Positions 17,597 through 26,198 of a stretch of 64,000 nucleotides of DNA are shown here, piece by piece. The translations under genes and the position numbers were made by a program. Position 1 is the first letter of the stretch. Each line of letters begins with the position of its first letter. The DNA comes from Halobacteriales archaeon YIM A00010 (GTDB lineage Archaea; Halobacteriota; Halobacteria; Halobacteriales; Haloarculaceae): NCBI GenBank assembly GCA_025041175.1, contig JAKCFJ010000002.1:496001-560000 (forward strand). The letters run 5' to 3'. The notes under the pieces are model-generated. The model worked only from the letters and a program-made list of their open reading frames with translations. It searched no databases and was not told the DNA's origin.

Positions 17597-18147
17597 TGGT
17601 TCTCACCCACATCGCTGTCGGGATGGCCCTGTCGCTGCCGGTGGCGCTCGTTGCCCCCCAGTTCGCGACCGTCGCTGCCATCGGCGGGGCTGTCGGTGGC
17701 AGTGTCCCCGACGTGGATCTCCTGATCGGCGAGCACCGGCGGACGCTCCACTTTCCGGTGCTGTACTGGCCGCCAGCGATCGCAGCGTGTGCGCTCGCGC
17801 TGGCTGTGGCGTCGCCCGCTGCCGTCGGCGTTGCGCTCGCGGTCGTGGCGGCGGCCGTCCACTCCACGAGCGACGTGCTCGGTGCCGGCGAGGAACTCCG
17901 GCCCTGGGAACGGACGAATCCGGATGCCGTCTACGACCACCTCCGTGGGCAGTGGCTTCGCGCGCGGTACGTCGTCCGGTACGACGGAGCGCCCGAGGAC
18001 CTCGCGCTCACGGTGGCGTTTGCGACGCCGGTCGTCGTCTCTCTCGACGGAGCGCCGCGGTGGATCGCGGTCTCGATCGTCGTCGTCGCCGTTCCGTACG
18101 CGTGCTTCCGGAAGCGTCTCCCCAAATACTTCGAGCGGATTCTGTAG
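17596..18147 (+). CDS. Membrane-bound metal-dependent hydrolase-like (DUF457/YdjM type)
   Basis: 183 residues with about four hydrophobic segments. Early MVLTHIAVGMAL and GGSVPDVDLL give the His and the P-D-x-D of the LexA-regulated, membrane-bound, metal-dependent hydrolase group. HRRTLHFPVLYW and AAVHSTSDVLGAG supply further His/Asp ligands. Biochemistry of the family is poorly known; a phospholipase-like role has been suggested. It is the last gene of the operon, joined by a TGATG overlap. It is convergent with the gene at 18189-18578. Confidence 0.82.
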   Translation: MVLTHIAVGMALSLPVALVAPQFATVAAIGGAVGGSVPDVDLLIGEHRRTLHFPVLYWPPAIAACALALAVASPAAVGVALAVVAAAVHSTSDVLGAGEELRPWERTNPDAVYDHLRGQWLRARYVVRYDGAPEDLALTVAFATPVVVSLDGAPRWIAVSIVVVAVPYACFRKRLPKYFERIL

Positions 18148-18188
18148 CCCTCGCGTGGAACACAGGCCGTGTCTATCACAAGCGGTGG

Positions 18189-18578
18189 CTACCTGGACTG
18201 GGCGTTCGACGTTCCCCCTCGCTCGCGTCGGTAGAGAACGACGAGCAGGACGATCAGGAGGATCTGGGCGGCCTTATCGATCCCTTCAACCGGGGAAACC
18301 GCCGGATCCGCCGTCTGGTTGATCAACAGATACAGCACGATCTGGAGGGCGACGAACGGGATGCCGGCCAGGTAGAGCAGGCGGCGACGGTAGCCACGCA
18401 GGAGCAGAACGATTCCACCGAAGAACCCGAAGCCAGCGAGGAGGAAGGCGACGGGCAACGCTCCTGGGAAGGACATGACACCCAGGGCCAGATGGATGGC
18501 CCCGGTGATGATTGTGAGGCCAATGGCGATCCAGTGGAGGGCCGTAAGCGACTCGGTATCGAGGTCCGATACGTTCAT
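18189..18578 (-). CDS. Four-helix haloarchaeal membrane protein, hypothetical
   Basis: 129 residues from the ATG at 18578 (an upstream start would add 14). Four hydrophobic helices are visible: WIAIGLTIITGAIHLALGV, VAFLLAGFGFFGGIVLLL, LYLAGIPFVALQIVLYLL and AAQILLIVLLVVLY, ending in a basic tail. It resembles small haloarchaeal integral membrane proteins seen in many genomes, with no assigned function. It is convergent with the preceding operon, and no neighbour hints at a role. Confidence 0.75.
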   Translation of the reverse strand: MNVSDLDTESLTALHWIAIGLTIITGAIHLALGVMSFPGALPVAFLLAGFGFFGGIVLLLRGYRRRLLYLAGIPFVALQIVLYLLINQTADPAVSPVEGIDKAAQILLIVLLVVLYRRERGGTSNAQSR

Positions 18579-18881
18579 GTCGTGTGGTAACAACCGATGG
18601 TCAATAAATGGATTGTTCACAAAGGATACATTCTAGTATATCTTCATTTTCATTCGGGTTTGGGGACATTTCGATGTAATGGACACGGTCGACGTCATCT
18701 AGTGAGGCTTTGGTCAATCGATCGGATCGTTCTCCAATACGCGCATTCCCATAAAAATTTCAATAGTTCCCAAATTATTGGTAACTATCGGATATACGAA
18801 AATCTCGATCTGGGTGTCGCAACCAGTGAACGCCACTGCAATCGGTCGCTTCGCGCCGCGGAACAGTCGCAGCAGCACCAC
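18579..18881. other. Intergenic A/T-rich stretch, no gene seen
   Basis: It contains the promoter side of 18189-18578 and the downstream side of the PHP gene. No ORF or repeat is supported. Confidence 0.5.
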
Positions 18882-19544
18882 TCAGCCATCGGCGTAGCCT
18901 TTGAACTGGTGAATCCGTCCGTATAACCGGCGCAGCAGACGGAGTGGGAAGGATTCGTTGAGGCGGTAGTCGGTCCGTCCGTTCCGGACTGCCCTCACGA
19001 CCGCTTCGGGCGTGAGTTCGTCGGTCTCGAGCCACGTGTACGCCCGTCCGACTTCGAAGGGGTAATGGGCGTCACTGCCGCCGACGAGCGGCTTATCCAT
19101 CGTTTCAGCCAGCTGTTGGAGGCGGGCGATCTCCACCGAGCGCTTTCCGTTGACCTCGTAGGCGTCGAACGGTAGATCGAAATCTCGGACCCCGCTGTTC
19201 CGGAAGGGATGGGCAGCGATCGACGCACACCCCCTATCGCGCGCGATATCGATGGTCTCCTCCGGTGTGAGCTCCCCTCGATTCGTCCGAGACGGCGGAT
19301 CCGGCCCGATCAACAGCACGTGACCGGCGGTCGTCGACACCTCGATGCCCGGGATGACAGTCAGGTCCCCCGTGTCGATGTCGAAGCGGCTGTAGTAGTC
19401 GTGGTTGGTCACCGCGATGGCGTCGAGTTCACGCCACTGTGCGAAGGCGACCAGGAGGCGCGCGCCAACTGGATCGAAGCCGGTGGGTCGACCACCGAAC
19501 GCGTGAAAAAATCGGGTGTGGGTGTGGAGATCTACCTTGACCAT
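18882..19544 (-). CDS. PHP-domain metal-dependent phosphoesterase-like protein
   Basis: 220 residues of the polymerase-and-histidinol-phosphatase fold. Metal motifs in order are VDLHTHT at the N-terminus, TNHDYYS, VIPGIEVST, SIAAHPFR and GGSDAHYPFEVG, all characteristic of the TrpH/PHP group. It likely hydrolyses a phosphate monoester or nucleotide in the cytoplasm. The C-terminal 40 residues are basic (LRLLRRLYGRIHQF). It is monocistronic, with no useful neighbours. The ATG at 19544 gives the family N-terminus. Confidence 0.88.
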   Translation of the reverse strand: MVKVDLHTHTRFFHAFGGRPTGFDPVGARLLVAFAQWRELDAIAVTNHDYYSRFDIDTGDLTVIPGIEVSTTAGHVLLIGPDPPSRTNRGELTPEETIDIARDRGCASIAAHPFRNSGVRDFDLPFDAYEVNGKRSVEIARLQQLAETMDKPLVGGSDAHYPFEVGRAYTWLETDELTPEAVVRAVRNGRTDYRLNESFPLRLLRRLYGRIHQFKGYADG

Positions 19545-20111
19545 TCTGATTTCCTCGATCGAGACGGCTCACACGATCGTGAAGCGATGAGTCAGTCGAA
19601 CGTGTCCCTTGCACAGTAAAGCATGCTGGAAGAGGTGACGAACGTGTGTTTCGCTTAGTAGGTGGTTTACGTTCGATACATATAAGAATCACTGAAGACG
19701 TGTACGTCGTTCGATCATTTTTCGAGCAGCGAAACCGGGACGCACAGAGGGATCCTAACCCGAGTCTGGGTACGACGAGATCGAATCGCGGTACTACAAC
19801 CCGCCCCAGACAGCGAAGCGCCAACGATCAACTCCCTCACGTGAGACGGCCGGTAGGGAACTGCGCCGCACTGAACAGATGATATGCGGATGGAGGCGTT
19901 CTGTCGAGCGTGATTCGTTACGTAGCACCGACTGATACACGGACAATCTGAATACCGCGCTGATGTGAGTCGGCATCAGATTTCGATGTCCGGACAGGGA
20001 CTGCAAAGAACTCCTCGATTGTGCATTGCTGAGCCACTACTCGACATCAGTAACAACGGGTATTGTTAAATAAGTTGATAAGTCTTATTAGCGCCTGCAG
20101 CCGATCGTCAA
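19545..20111. other. Intergenic region, no gene seen; promoter of MFS gene at right end
   Basis: No motif-bearing frame on either strand. The right end is A/T-rich and holds an inverted repeat (20051-20068) just before the MFS gene. Confidence 0.5.
20051..20068 (+). promoter_or_regulatory. Inverted repeat TAACAA-N6-TTGTTA upstream of MFS gene
   Basis: A perfect 6-bp inverted repeat (TAACAACGGGTATTGTTA) about 44 nt before the ATG at 20112, next to A/T-rich promoter DNA. The position suits an operator, possibly for the neighbouring TrmB-type regulator. This is inference only. Confidence 0.35.
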
Positions 20112-21398
20112 ATGATGGTTTTTGGAAAACATCTGCCGGACCTGGTAGTGGGCCTGCTCGATGGACGGGAAGACACCGAGAAGTCCGCGACGGAGCAGGC
20201 TTCAGGGGGGTTCTCGATTCTATCGCAGTCGACGAGCGACACGCCGCGACCAGCTCGTCTCGCAGATTCGGTCGTATTTGCCGTTCTCGGGGCGATGTTT
20301 GCGACGTGGGCGGTTCGTATCCCCGCAGTAAGCAGCTCCCTCGCCCTTTCGGAGGGCGACATCGGGATCGCGCTGCTCGGGCTCGCGAGCGGGAGCGTAA
20401 TCGGGCTTGTGACGAGTGGCATCCTCGTTTCACGCTACGGCGGCCAGCGGGTGATCCGGGTCGGACTCGGCGTCTACAGCCTCGCACTCCTGTGTATCGC
20501 GTTCGCTACCGGGCTTGCCACGCTCGTTGGTGTGGTCCTCGTGTTCGGGTTCGGTAAGGGATTGGTCGACGTTGCAGCGAACGCCCAGGGGGTTCGGATC
20601 GAACGGGCCTATTCGGGCCAGATCATGGGCAGTTTCCACGCCCTGTTCAGCGGCGGCGGCTTGGTCGGCGCAGGTCTCGGTGCCGTCGCTACCAGCGTCG
20701 GCCTCTCTGTGCAAACCCACTTCGCACTTGTCGGGATCACCCTTCTCACCGCCGGGTTCGTAGCGAGCAGGTGGTTGCTCCCGAAGAATCCCACCACGAA
20801 CGCTGGACCGGCTGTTACGCTGCCGTCCCGGAAGCTCGTGTGGTTCTGTGTCATCGGCTTCTGTGCGCTGTTCATCGAGGGCGTCGGCAACGATTGGAGC
20901 GCCGTCTTCCTCGAAACCAGTGCTGGCACGTCCGCAACCGTCGCCGCGCTCGGATTCGCAGCCTTCTCCTGTACGATGATGCTCGGGCGGTTCCTCGCCG
21001 ATCGGGCCGTCGAATGGGCCGGGCCGAAGCAGTTCCTCCGCCTCACTGCGGTCGTCGCCGCCATCGGGGTCGGACTAACGCTCCTTGCCCAGCCGATTCT
21101 CACACTGATCGGATTCGGGGTATTGGGGCTCGGACTCGCCGGAATCATGCCGGTTGCGTTGAGTGTCGCGGGGACCTACGACCCAGATACACCCACAGAG
21201 CAGGCGATCGCTGCTGTGTCAACAGCGGGCTACGCCGGATTCGCAGTCGGCCCGGTCGTGATCGGTCTCATCGCAGAAGCGACGTCGTTGCGCGTCGCGT
21301 TCGTACCCGCCCTTGGCCTGACTGCTCTCGTCGTCGTGTGTGCCGGGTTTCTCCCGACCGCTATCCGGGCAGCCAGCAACAGCGAGACGCCCGCGTAG
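20112..21398 (+). CDS. MFS transporter (YbjJ/fucose-permease-like)
   Basis: 428 residues. A polar 45-residue N-terminal extension is followed by about 12 membrane helices. Landmarks are MFATWAVRIPAVSSSLALSEGDIG in helix 1 and its loop, SRYGGQRVIRVG as the loop 2-3 motif, FGKGLVDVAANAQGVRIE, and GRFLADRAVEW in the second half. This pattern belongs to the YbjJ/FucP-related sugar-permease branch. The substrate is unknown but may be a sugar, given convergence with a TrmB-type sugar regulator 34 nt away. The extended N-terminus is uncertain; a later start is possible. Confidence 0.85.
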   Translation: MMVFGKHLPDLVVGLLDGREDTEKSATEQASGGFSILSQSTSDTPRPARLADSVVFAVLGAMFATWAVRIPAVSSSLALSEGDIGIALLGLASGSVIGLVTSGILVSRYGGQRVIRVGLGVYSLALLCIAFATGLATLVGVVLVFGFGKGLVDVAANAQGVRIERAYSGQIMGSFHALFSGGGLVGAGLGAVATSVGLSVQTHFALVGITLLTAGFVASRWLLPKNPTTNAGPAVTLPSRKLVWFCVIGFCALFIEGVGNDWSAVFLETSAGTSATVAALGFAAFSCTMMLGRFLADRAVEWAGPKQFLRLTAVVAAIGVGLTLLAQPILTLIGFGVLGLGLAGIMPVALSVAGTYDPDTPTEQAIAAVSTAGYAGFAVGPVVIGLIAEATSLRVAFVPALGLTALVVVCAGFLPTAIRAASNSETPA

Positions 21399-21432
21399 CG
21401 CCGCAGTTCGACCGCCGCGCCGGCCGTGCGAT

Positions 21433-22527
21433 TCAGGACGTTGGTGGATCGTCCTCGGCACCGATTCGATCGATCGTGAAGCGCTTGCCAGCGACGTCTT
21501 CGATGTGCGCACCGCGCCCGCCAACCGTGTAAACGGTCTCGTCCGTCGCAAAGCGGATCCGCGCCTTAGCAGCGAGCTTCACGAGCGATGCACTGCCCTC
21601 CTCGGGCTGTGAACCGGTGTAGTCGACAGCAACGAACCGCCCGGCGAGCTGGCACTCTTGGCCGGTTTCGGTGAACATACCGTTGATCCGTCCCATCACC
21701 GTTCCATCTTCTTTGAGGAGTGGCTCGACGGCGCGAATGCATTCGGTGATCTCGACGAAGGAGCATGGTGGCTGGTCGCTACGATCGTCGTACACCGTCT
21801 CGTACACCTCCCAGAGCCGCGTCAGGTAATACCAGTGGAAGACGTACGCTGTGGTGTAATCGTCGATCAAAACGCCGTACTCCTGTGAAAGCCGATCCGG
21901 GGTGGCATAACACGCACGCTCCCGGTCGACCAACACGAGAAACGGACCGGAGAGTTCACGCCGGCGAACTTCGGTGCACACCCCCTCGAATTCGGTCGCG
22001 TCGAAGGGAAGATCTTCGCCAGGGGGCAAGTAGAGCGAGAGGTGAACGTGAACTCCCCGGTCGTAGGCTTCACTCAACAGCGGCTGTAGAGCGGTGAACC
22101 GGCTGGGGGTGGCCGCCAACTGAATGTGATCACGGGCCGTCTCGACAGCGTCACGAGCGTGGTCGAACACGGTCCGTAACCGCTGGACGAGGCTCACGTT
22201 GCTGTCCTCGACTTCTGGCTCCTGATACCGCGTTTCGATCTCGTCGATGGCGGATTCGTACTGCTGGATCGCCGTTTTGAGCCCGGAAAGCGCGTCCTCT
22301 GGGTCGTTTGCCCGAGCATACAAGCGCTCTCGGTCGTAGACCGTGACGTATCCCTGCTCGTCGAGCGCGCGGAGCACGTCGTAAATCCGCGGTTGGGGAA
22401 CGTCGCTCGCTGACGCGATTTCGCTCGCGGCTGCGGACCCGAGTTTGAGAAGCGTTGCGTACGCATCCGCTTGGTATGGAGACAGTCCGGCGTCTTCGAG
22501 AACAGCGATCAATTCGTCGGTCTCCAT
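21433..22527 (-). CDS. TrmB-family transcriptional regulator
   Basis: 364 residues. The N-terminal winged helix-turn-helix (ELIAVLEDAGLSPYQADAYATLL, then VPQPRIYDVLRALDEQGYV) is the TrmB DNA-binding domain. A coiled segment (about 90-115) leads to a ligand-sensing C-terminal region (about 130-364). TrmB proteins sense sugars and control gluconeogenesis or sugar transport in archaea. The ATG at 22527 starts exactly at the wHTH; longer reading upstream is Arg-rich and not protein-like. It may control the convergent MFS gene or the sugar ABC locus at 28-32 kb. Confidence 0.88.
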   Translation of the reverse strand: METDELIAVLEDAGLSPYQADAYATLLKLGSAAASEIASASDVPQPRIYDVLRALDEQGYVTVYDRERLYARANDPEDALSGLKTAIQQYESAIDEIETRYQEPEVEDSNVSLVQRLRTVFDHARDAVETARDHIQLAATPSRFTALQPLLSEAYDRGVHVHLSLYLPPGEDLPFDATEFEGVCTEVRRRELSGPFLVLVDRERACYATPDRLSQEYGVLIDDYTTAYVFHWYYLTRLWEVYETVYDDRSDQPPCSFVEITECIRAVEPLLKEDGTVMGRINGMFTETGQECQLAGRFVAVDYTGSQPEEGSASLVKLAAKARIRFATDETVYTVGGRGAHIEDVAGKRFTIDRIGAEDDPPTS

Positions 22528-22660
22528 TGCCGGTCGTAAGTTCCTCCGGCGAGCACATAAACGTCCGCAAGCCGACGAAGATACTGTTCTACTTCTCCAT
22601 CGAGAATGGTGAAAATGAACTCCACGTTCCGATGGATTAATAGTTCGATAGAAGTGACGT

Positions 22661-23386
22661 ATGGATGCCATGGGAGACGTGCCACGCGGTCCGACCACAC
22701 CGAGTTCCGGGGTGGATCAGGATCTGGATCCGTTCGCCACCGCACTTATGCGACTCAAACGCCGGGGGTGTTGTGTGCTCGTGACCGGACAGGTAGACGA
22801 ACAGGTGCGTGCCGCCCAATCCCGCCGGCTGTTCGGGCAGAGCGACGAATCCAGACGGCGCGTGCTGGTACTCACTGAGGGAACACCGAGCCTCACAGCC
22901 CAGTATCTTCCCGATGACATCACGCCAGCGCACTCGTCCGTAACGAAGCTCGATTACACGAACGAGATACGAGACGCTGCAACCGCCGATCCATCACCGC
23001 AGCCGCGACCAACCGCCACCGGTTCGGAGGAATCAGCACCGATGACCGACCTCGGTACGTCGTTGTATGATCCGATCGCTGACGCTGTTCGAACTGACTC
23101 GCCGAGTCCGGGCGAGCTCCGGCTCGGCATCGCGACGCTCGGTGCTCTCATCGACACCGATGGCCTCACAGCAAGCCGGGCGTTCGTCCGTGCCGTCCGA
23201 GGCGACGTGTTGGCCGTCCACGGGATGGGCCACTTCCATTTTCCCGGTGAGCCCGATACCGAAACGTTCGCCGCGCTACGACCCCTGATCGACATTCACA
23301 TCGAACTTCGGAATCTTAATGGGGTTCCCGAACATCGCTGGCATCTACTCGAGGCAGGCCACTCGACCGGCTGGATCCGGCTGTGA
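22661..23386 (+). CDS. DUF7504-like haloarchaeal protein paired with CHAT gene
   Basis: 241 residues with no catalytic motif I can name. The N-terminal part has the alpha/beta pattern CCVLVTGQVDEQVRAAQSRRLFGQ and RRVLVLTEG, like a reduced RecA/P-loop fold without a Walker A. The C-terminal part includes LRLGIATLGALIDTDGL and VHGMGHFHFPGEPD, then IHIELRNLNGVPEHRWHL. It matches what I recall of the haloarchaeal DUF7504 group. It ends in a GTGA overlap with the CHAT gene, so the pair is translationally coupled and probably acts together. Confidence 0.7.
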   Translation: MDAMGDVPRGPTTPSSGVDQDLDPFATALMRLKRRGCCVLVTGQVDEQVRAAQSRRLFGQSDESRRRVLVLTEGTPSLTAQYLPDDITPAHSSVTKLDYTNEIRDAATADPSPQPRPTATGSEESAPMTDLGTSLYDPIADAVRTDSPSPGELRLGIATLGALIDTDGLTASRAFVRAVRGDVLAVHGMGHFHFPGEPDTETFAALRPLIDIHIELRNLNGVPEHRWHLLEAGHSTGWIRL

Positions 23387-25569
23387 CGATGAGCTCAGTA
23401 TCCCTCAAGGAAGCCGTTCGCGTCGACCCACAGCCGGAGGCTCAGCCACCAGCACTCGAGCTGATCGATGACATACAGGGCGTCCGCGCGCAGCTCTCGA
23501 CGGATCGTGGCTGTCGCCCGACACACTGTTCGACCGATCCGTTTCTCTTCCCCGTCGATGTGGCCTACGATCTCTCGCCGCTCGTTTTGCGGACGCACCG
23601 ACTCAATCCGATCATCGTCCGCGACACCGATGGACCCGTCCGTGCCGAAATCACGAACCGTGAGGCTGCGTCCCTCCCGGACGGACAGTACCTCGTTGAC
23701 GTCTGTTCGATGGGATTGAAGGTGTATCTGATCGTTCACGGTGAGCTAGAGATCTCATCCAGCGAGGGACGGCGGACGATCGATTGCTCGGCCGCCGAGA
23801 GCGTACGGCTCGGACTGCGCTCGTTTCACGAGTCCCCGACGGCCACGGTGACGACGACGGATCGACCGCGTGATGTCATGCGCGCGCTTTCGTGTCTCGG
23901 GTCGGCGCTCAAGACCACTTCCTGTGAACGATCGTTTCCGACGCTCCGGGGCCATCCGCCGCTGCTCGAACGCGGCGAGCGCTTTCGCGATCCCTCGGGG
24001 CTCGAGCGGACCGAGGAGACGGCGAGCGTCCGCATCGAGGTGCCGCCGACGCTCGAATCCATCTACCCGGTCGCGCCGCTCGCCTACTACCTGAACGCCG
24101 TGGTTCGGCCGGGCGAGGATTCGCGGATCGTTGCGGACGGTGCCACCGTTCCCCTCGATCGGGGCGACGGACCGGAATCCGGCGCGGCACAGCTGCTCAA
24201 ACGCGTGTTCACGCTGGATTGCATCACCCGAACGGAGGGCGTCTATCCGTTCACGCTCGATGAACGAACGAGGCTCGAAGAACGCCTGACTGACGCGGGC
24301 ATCGAGATCGATTTCGCCGCGCTCTACGAGCAGACGTTAGCCGAGCGGATGGAGGGCTACGTCTCGATCCCGTTCGATCTCCTCGATGGTCTCGTGCCGC
24401 GCTGGCTGCTCACTGCCGACGTGTCTCCAGCGGCGAAACACCTTCCGTCTCTTCCGTTCATCGTGGACAGTCTCGGCACGGTTCGGTGTCTGTCAACGAA
24501 CCGTTCCCAATCGGCAGCTCCAAATCCGCCGGAGATCGAGGCGTTCTATCGGCACGCACAGGCCGAACGCCCAGGGTTTACGCGCAGTGGATCGACCGCG
24601 CCGACGCGGTCGGGACCCTCGACGCGTTCGTCGGAGAGTGTCACTGATCTCGATCGCCCGTCGAACATCCACACTCCCCCTGAAACTGGCAGTATCGCCC
24701 AGCTCTGGCTCGCCGATGGCTATCCGATGCAGGGCGCGAAACCGACGCTACCCGCGTTCGAACGCCGTCTCGATGCAGTCCCGGCCGACACGATCGACGT
24801 CGCCGTCATCAGTAACGACACGGCGATGCAGGCCGAATCGGACGTAGCCGACCTGTACAACCAGCGCGATCGCATCGCTTTTGACGTGACGGTGCACGAG
24901 GAACTGTCCAAACAGGCCCTCTCTGCGGTGTTTGCCGACGACTACGATCTCGTCCACTACGTGGGCCACGTCGATACACGGGGGCTCCAGTGTGGGGATG
25001 GGTGGCTGGATGCCCCCACACTCGACACCGTCAACGCCCGGGCGTTCATGCTGAACGGCTGTCGGTCCTACGAGCAGGGATTGGCGCTCATTAATGGCGG
25101 CGCAATCGGCGGGCTGTGCACGCTCACGAACGTGGGGAACACGCCAGCGACCCGGATCGGTCGCACCGTTGCTCGACTGCTCAACGCGGGGTTTAGCCTC
25201 GCCGGAGCCCTCGAACTCATCAGCGAAGAGTTCGTTACCGGACAGCAGTACATGATCGTGGGCGATCCAACGCTCGCAATCGTCCAGAGCCGCGAAGACA
25301 CCCCGATACTGGCCGAGATTACGCCAGCGCCGGACGACGACACGTTCGTCGTGGACATCCACGGCTATCCATCGAGTCAAACGCCGATCGGAATGCCCTA
25401 CGTTCCCAACGTCGGAGAGAACGAGACGTACTTCCTCAACAGCGGACACCTAACAACGCTCGAGGCCTCACGCACGACAGTGAAGGAATTCCTTCAACAC
25501 GATGACTTTCTCGTTCGGATTAATGGAACGATAACCCGGAGCAAGGACGCTCGTCTCGATTCGATCTAG
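23383..25569 (+). CDS. CHAT-domain (caspase-like) peptidase, haloarchaeal
   Basis: 728 residues. The N-terminal 400 residues are mixed alpha/beta with no named domain; a Ser/Thr-rich linker lies at about 395-430. The C-terminal part (about 430-660) has the CHAT hallmarks: DLVHYVGHVD with the catalytic His at about 529, and AFMLNGCRSYEQG with the catalytic Cys at 560, then GGAIGGLCTLTNV and a helix GFSLAGALEL. It is predicted to be a cytoplasmic cysteine protease activated by partner signals. It starts with GTG overlapping the previous stop (ATG at 23389 is an alternative). A 42-residue hydrophobic peptide gene lies tail-to-tail 4 nt away. Confidence 0.82.
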   Translation: MTMSSVSLKEAVRVDPQPEAQPPALELIDDIQGVRAQLSTDRGCRPTHCSTDPFLFPVDVAYDLSPLVLRTHRLNPIIVRDTDGPVRAEITNREAASLPDGQYLVDVCSMGLKVYLIVHGELEISSSEGRRTIDCSAAESVRLGLRSFHESPTATVTTTDRPRDVMRALSCLGSALKTTSCERSFPTLRGHPPLLERGERFRDPSGLERTEETASVRIEVPPTLESIYPVAPLAYYLNAVVRPGEDSRIVADGATVPLDRGDGPESGAAQLLKRVFTLDCITRTEGVYPFTLDERTRLEERLTDAGIEIDFAALYEQTLAERMEGYVSIPFDLLDGLVPRWLLTADVSPAAKHLPSLPFIVDSLGTVRCLSTNRSQSAAPNPPEIEAFYRHAQAERPGFTRSGSTAPTRSGPSTRSSESVTDLDRPSNIHTPPETGSIAQLWLADGYPMQGAKPTLPAFERRLDAVPADTIDVAVISNDTAMQAESDVADLYNQRDRIAFDVTVHEELSKQALSAVFADDYDLVHYVGHVDTRGLQCGDGWLDAPTLDTVNARAFMLNGCRSYEQGLALINGGAIGGLCTLTNVGNTPATRIGRTVARLLNAGFSLAGALELISEEFVTGQQYMIVGDPTLAIVQSREDTPILAEITPAPDDDTFVVDIHGYPSSQTPIGMPYVPNVGENETYFLNSGHLTTLEASRTTVKEFLQHDDFLVRINGTITRSKDARLDSI

Positions 25570-25573
25570 TAAT

Positions 25574-25702
25574 TCACGGACCGTGAACGGCACCACCAGC
25601 AGCAGCCACTCCGCTCAACGACAGCGCGGTGATACCCGACACGAGAATGCCGGTCAGTTTTGGGTGCTTTGCCATATACGCCGCGATCGTACCATCGAAC
25701 AT
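25574..25702 (-). CDS. 42-residue hydrophobic peptide, DUF7503-like
   Basis: Read directly from the minus strand: MFDGTIAAYMAKHPKLTGIL, then a hydrophobic segment VSGITALSLSGVAAAGGAV and the end HGP. The layout (a short basic N-terminal helix, one membrane or signal-like helix, terminal GP) matches a family of tiny haloarchaeal proteins I know as DUF7503. Its stop lies 4 nt from the stop of the CHAT peptidase gene, and it is convergent with it. The function is unknown; a membrane peptide acted on by the CHAT protease is a hypothesis. Confidence 0.65.
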   Translation of the reverse strand: MFDGTIAAYMAKHPKLTGILVSGITALSLSGVAAAGGAVHGP

Positions 25703-26198
25703 GACATTTCTACACACGGACCATATGACAAAATACTTATCTAATCATTTTTAATAGGAGCGTTCAGATTAGAAGGGGCGGTGTATCCGGCTGCGTGGTC
25801 GAGCAGGGTGATTGTCACCTATCGCTTACGACAGACGACAGCAGATCTCTCCAGGCGTCCCCTCCGCTGTACTGGTGCTCGAAACGCATAGTAACCCAGA
25901 CCCATATGATAGAAATAATTATAGAGGTTATAAATAGATAGTGCTACAGGAAGACTTGGAATAATAATTATAAGAGAATAACTGTTAGTTAGGTATTATA
26001 CAGATAAAGCCACTACTGAACTCCAGAAAATAATACTAGCAATCATATATTTCTCCAATAAATAAAATATTAGATATACAATTATAGGAATTATTATAAT
26101 AATATATTATTGTTATCTGAGTGGTGATAGAGGTATTAATAAAATATGATTATGACATATATCTAAACATCACTCCTTCGTCGATTCAGCCATCTGGA
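25703..26198. other. Very A/T-rich intergenic island, about 490 bp
   Basis: From about 25730 to 26170 the DNA is strongly A/T-rich, full of TAATAT/TTATAA runs, in contrast to the high-G+C surroundings. I see no ORF, repeat array or RNA gene. It holds the promoter of 25574-25702 at its left end and lies downstream of 26199-27278. Recent insertion or a structural/insulator role are possible. Confidence 0.6.
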
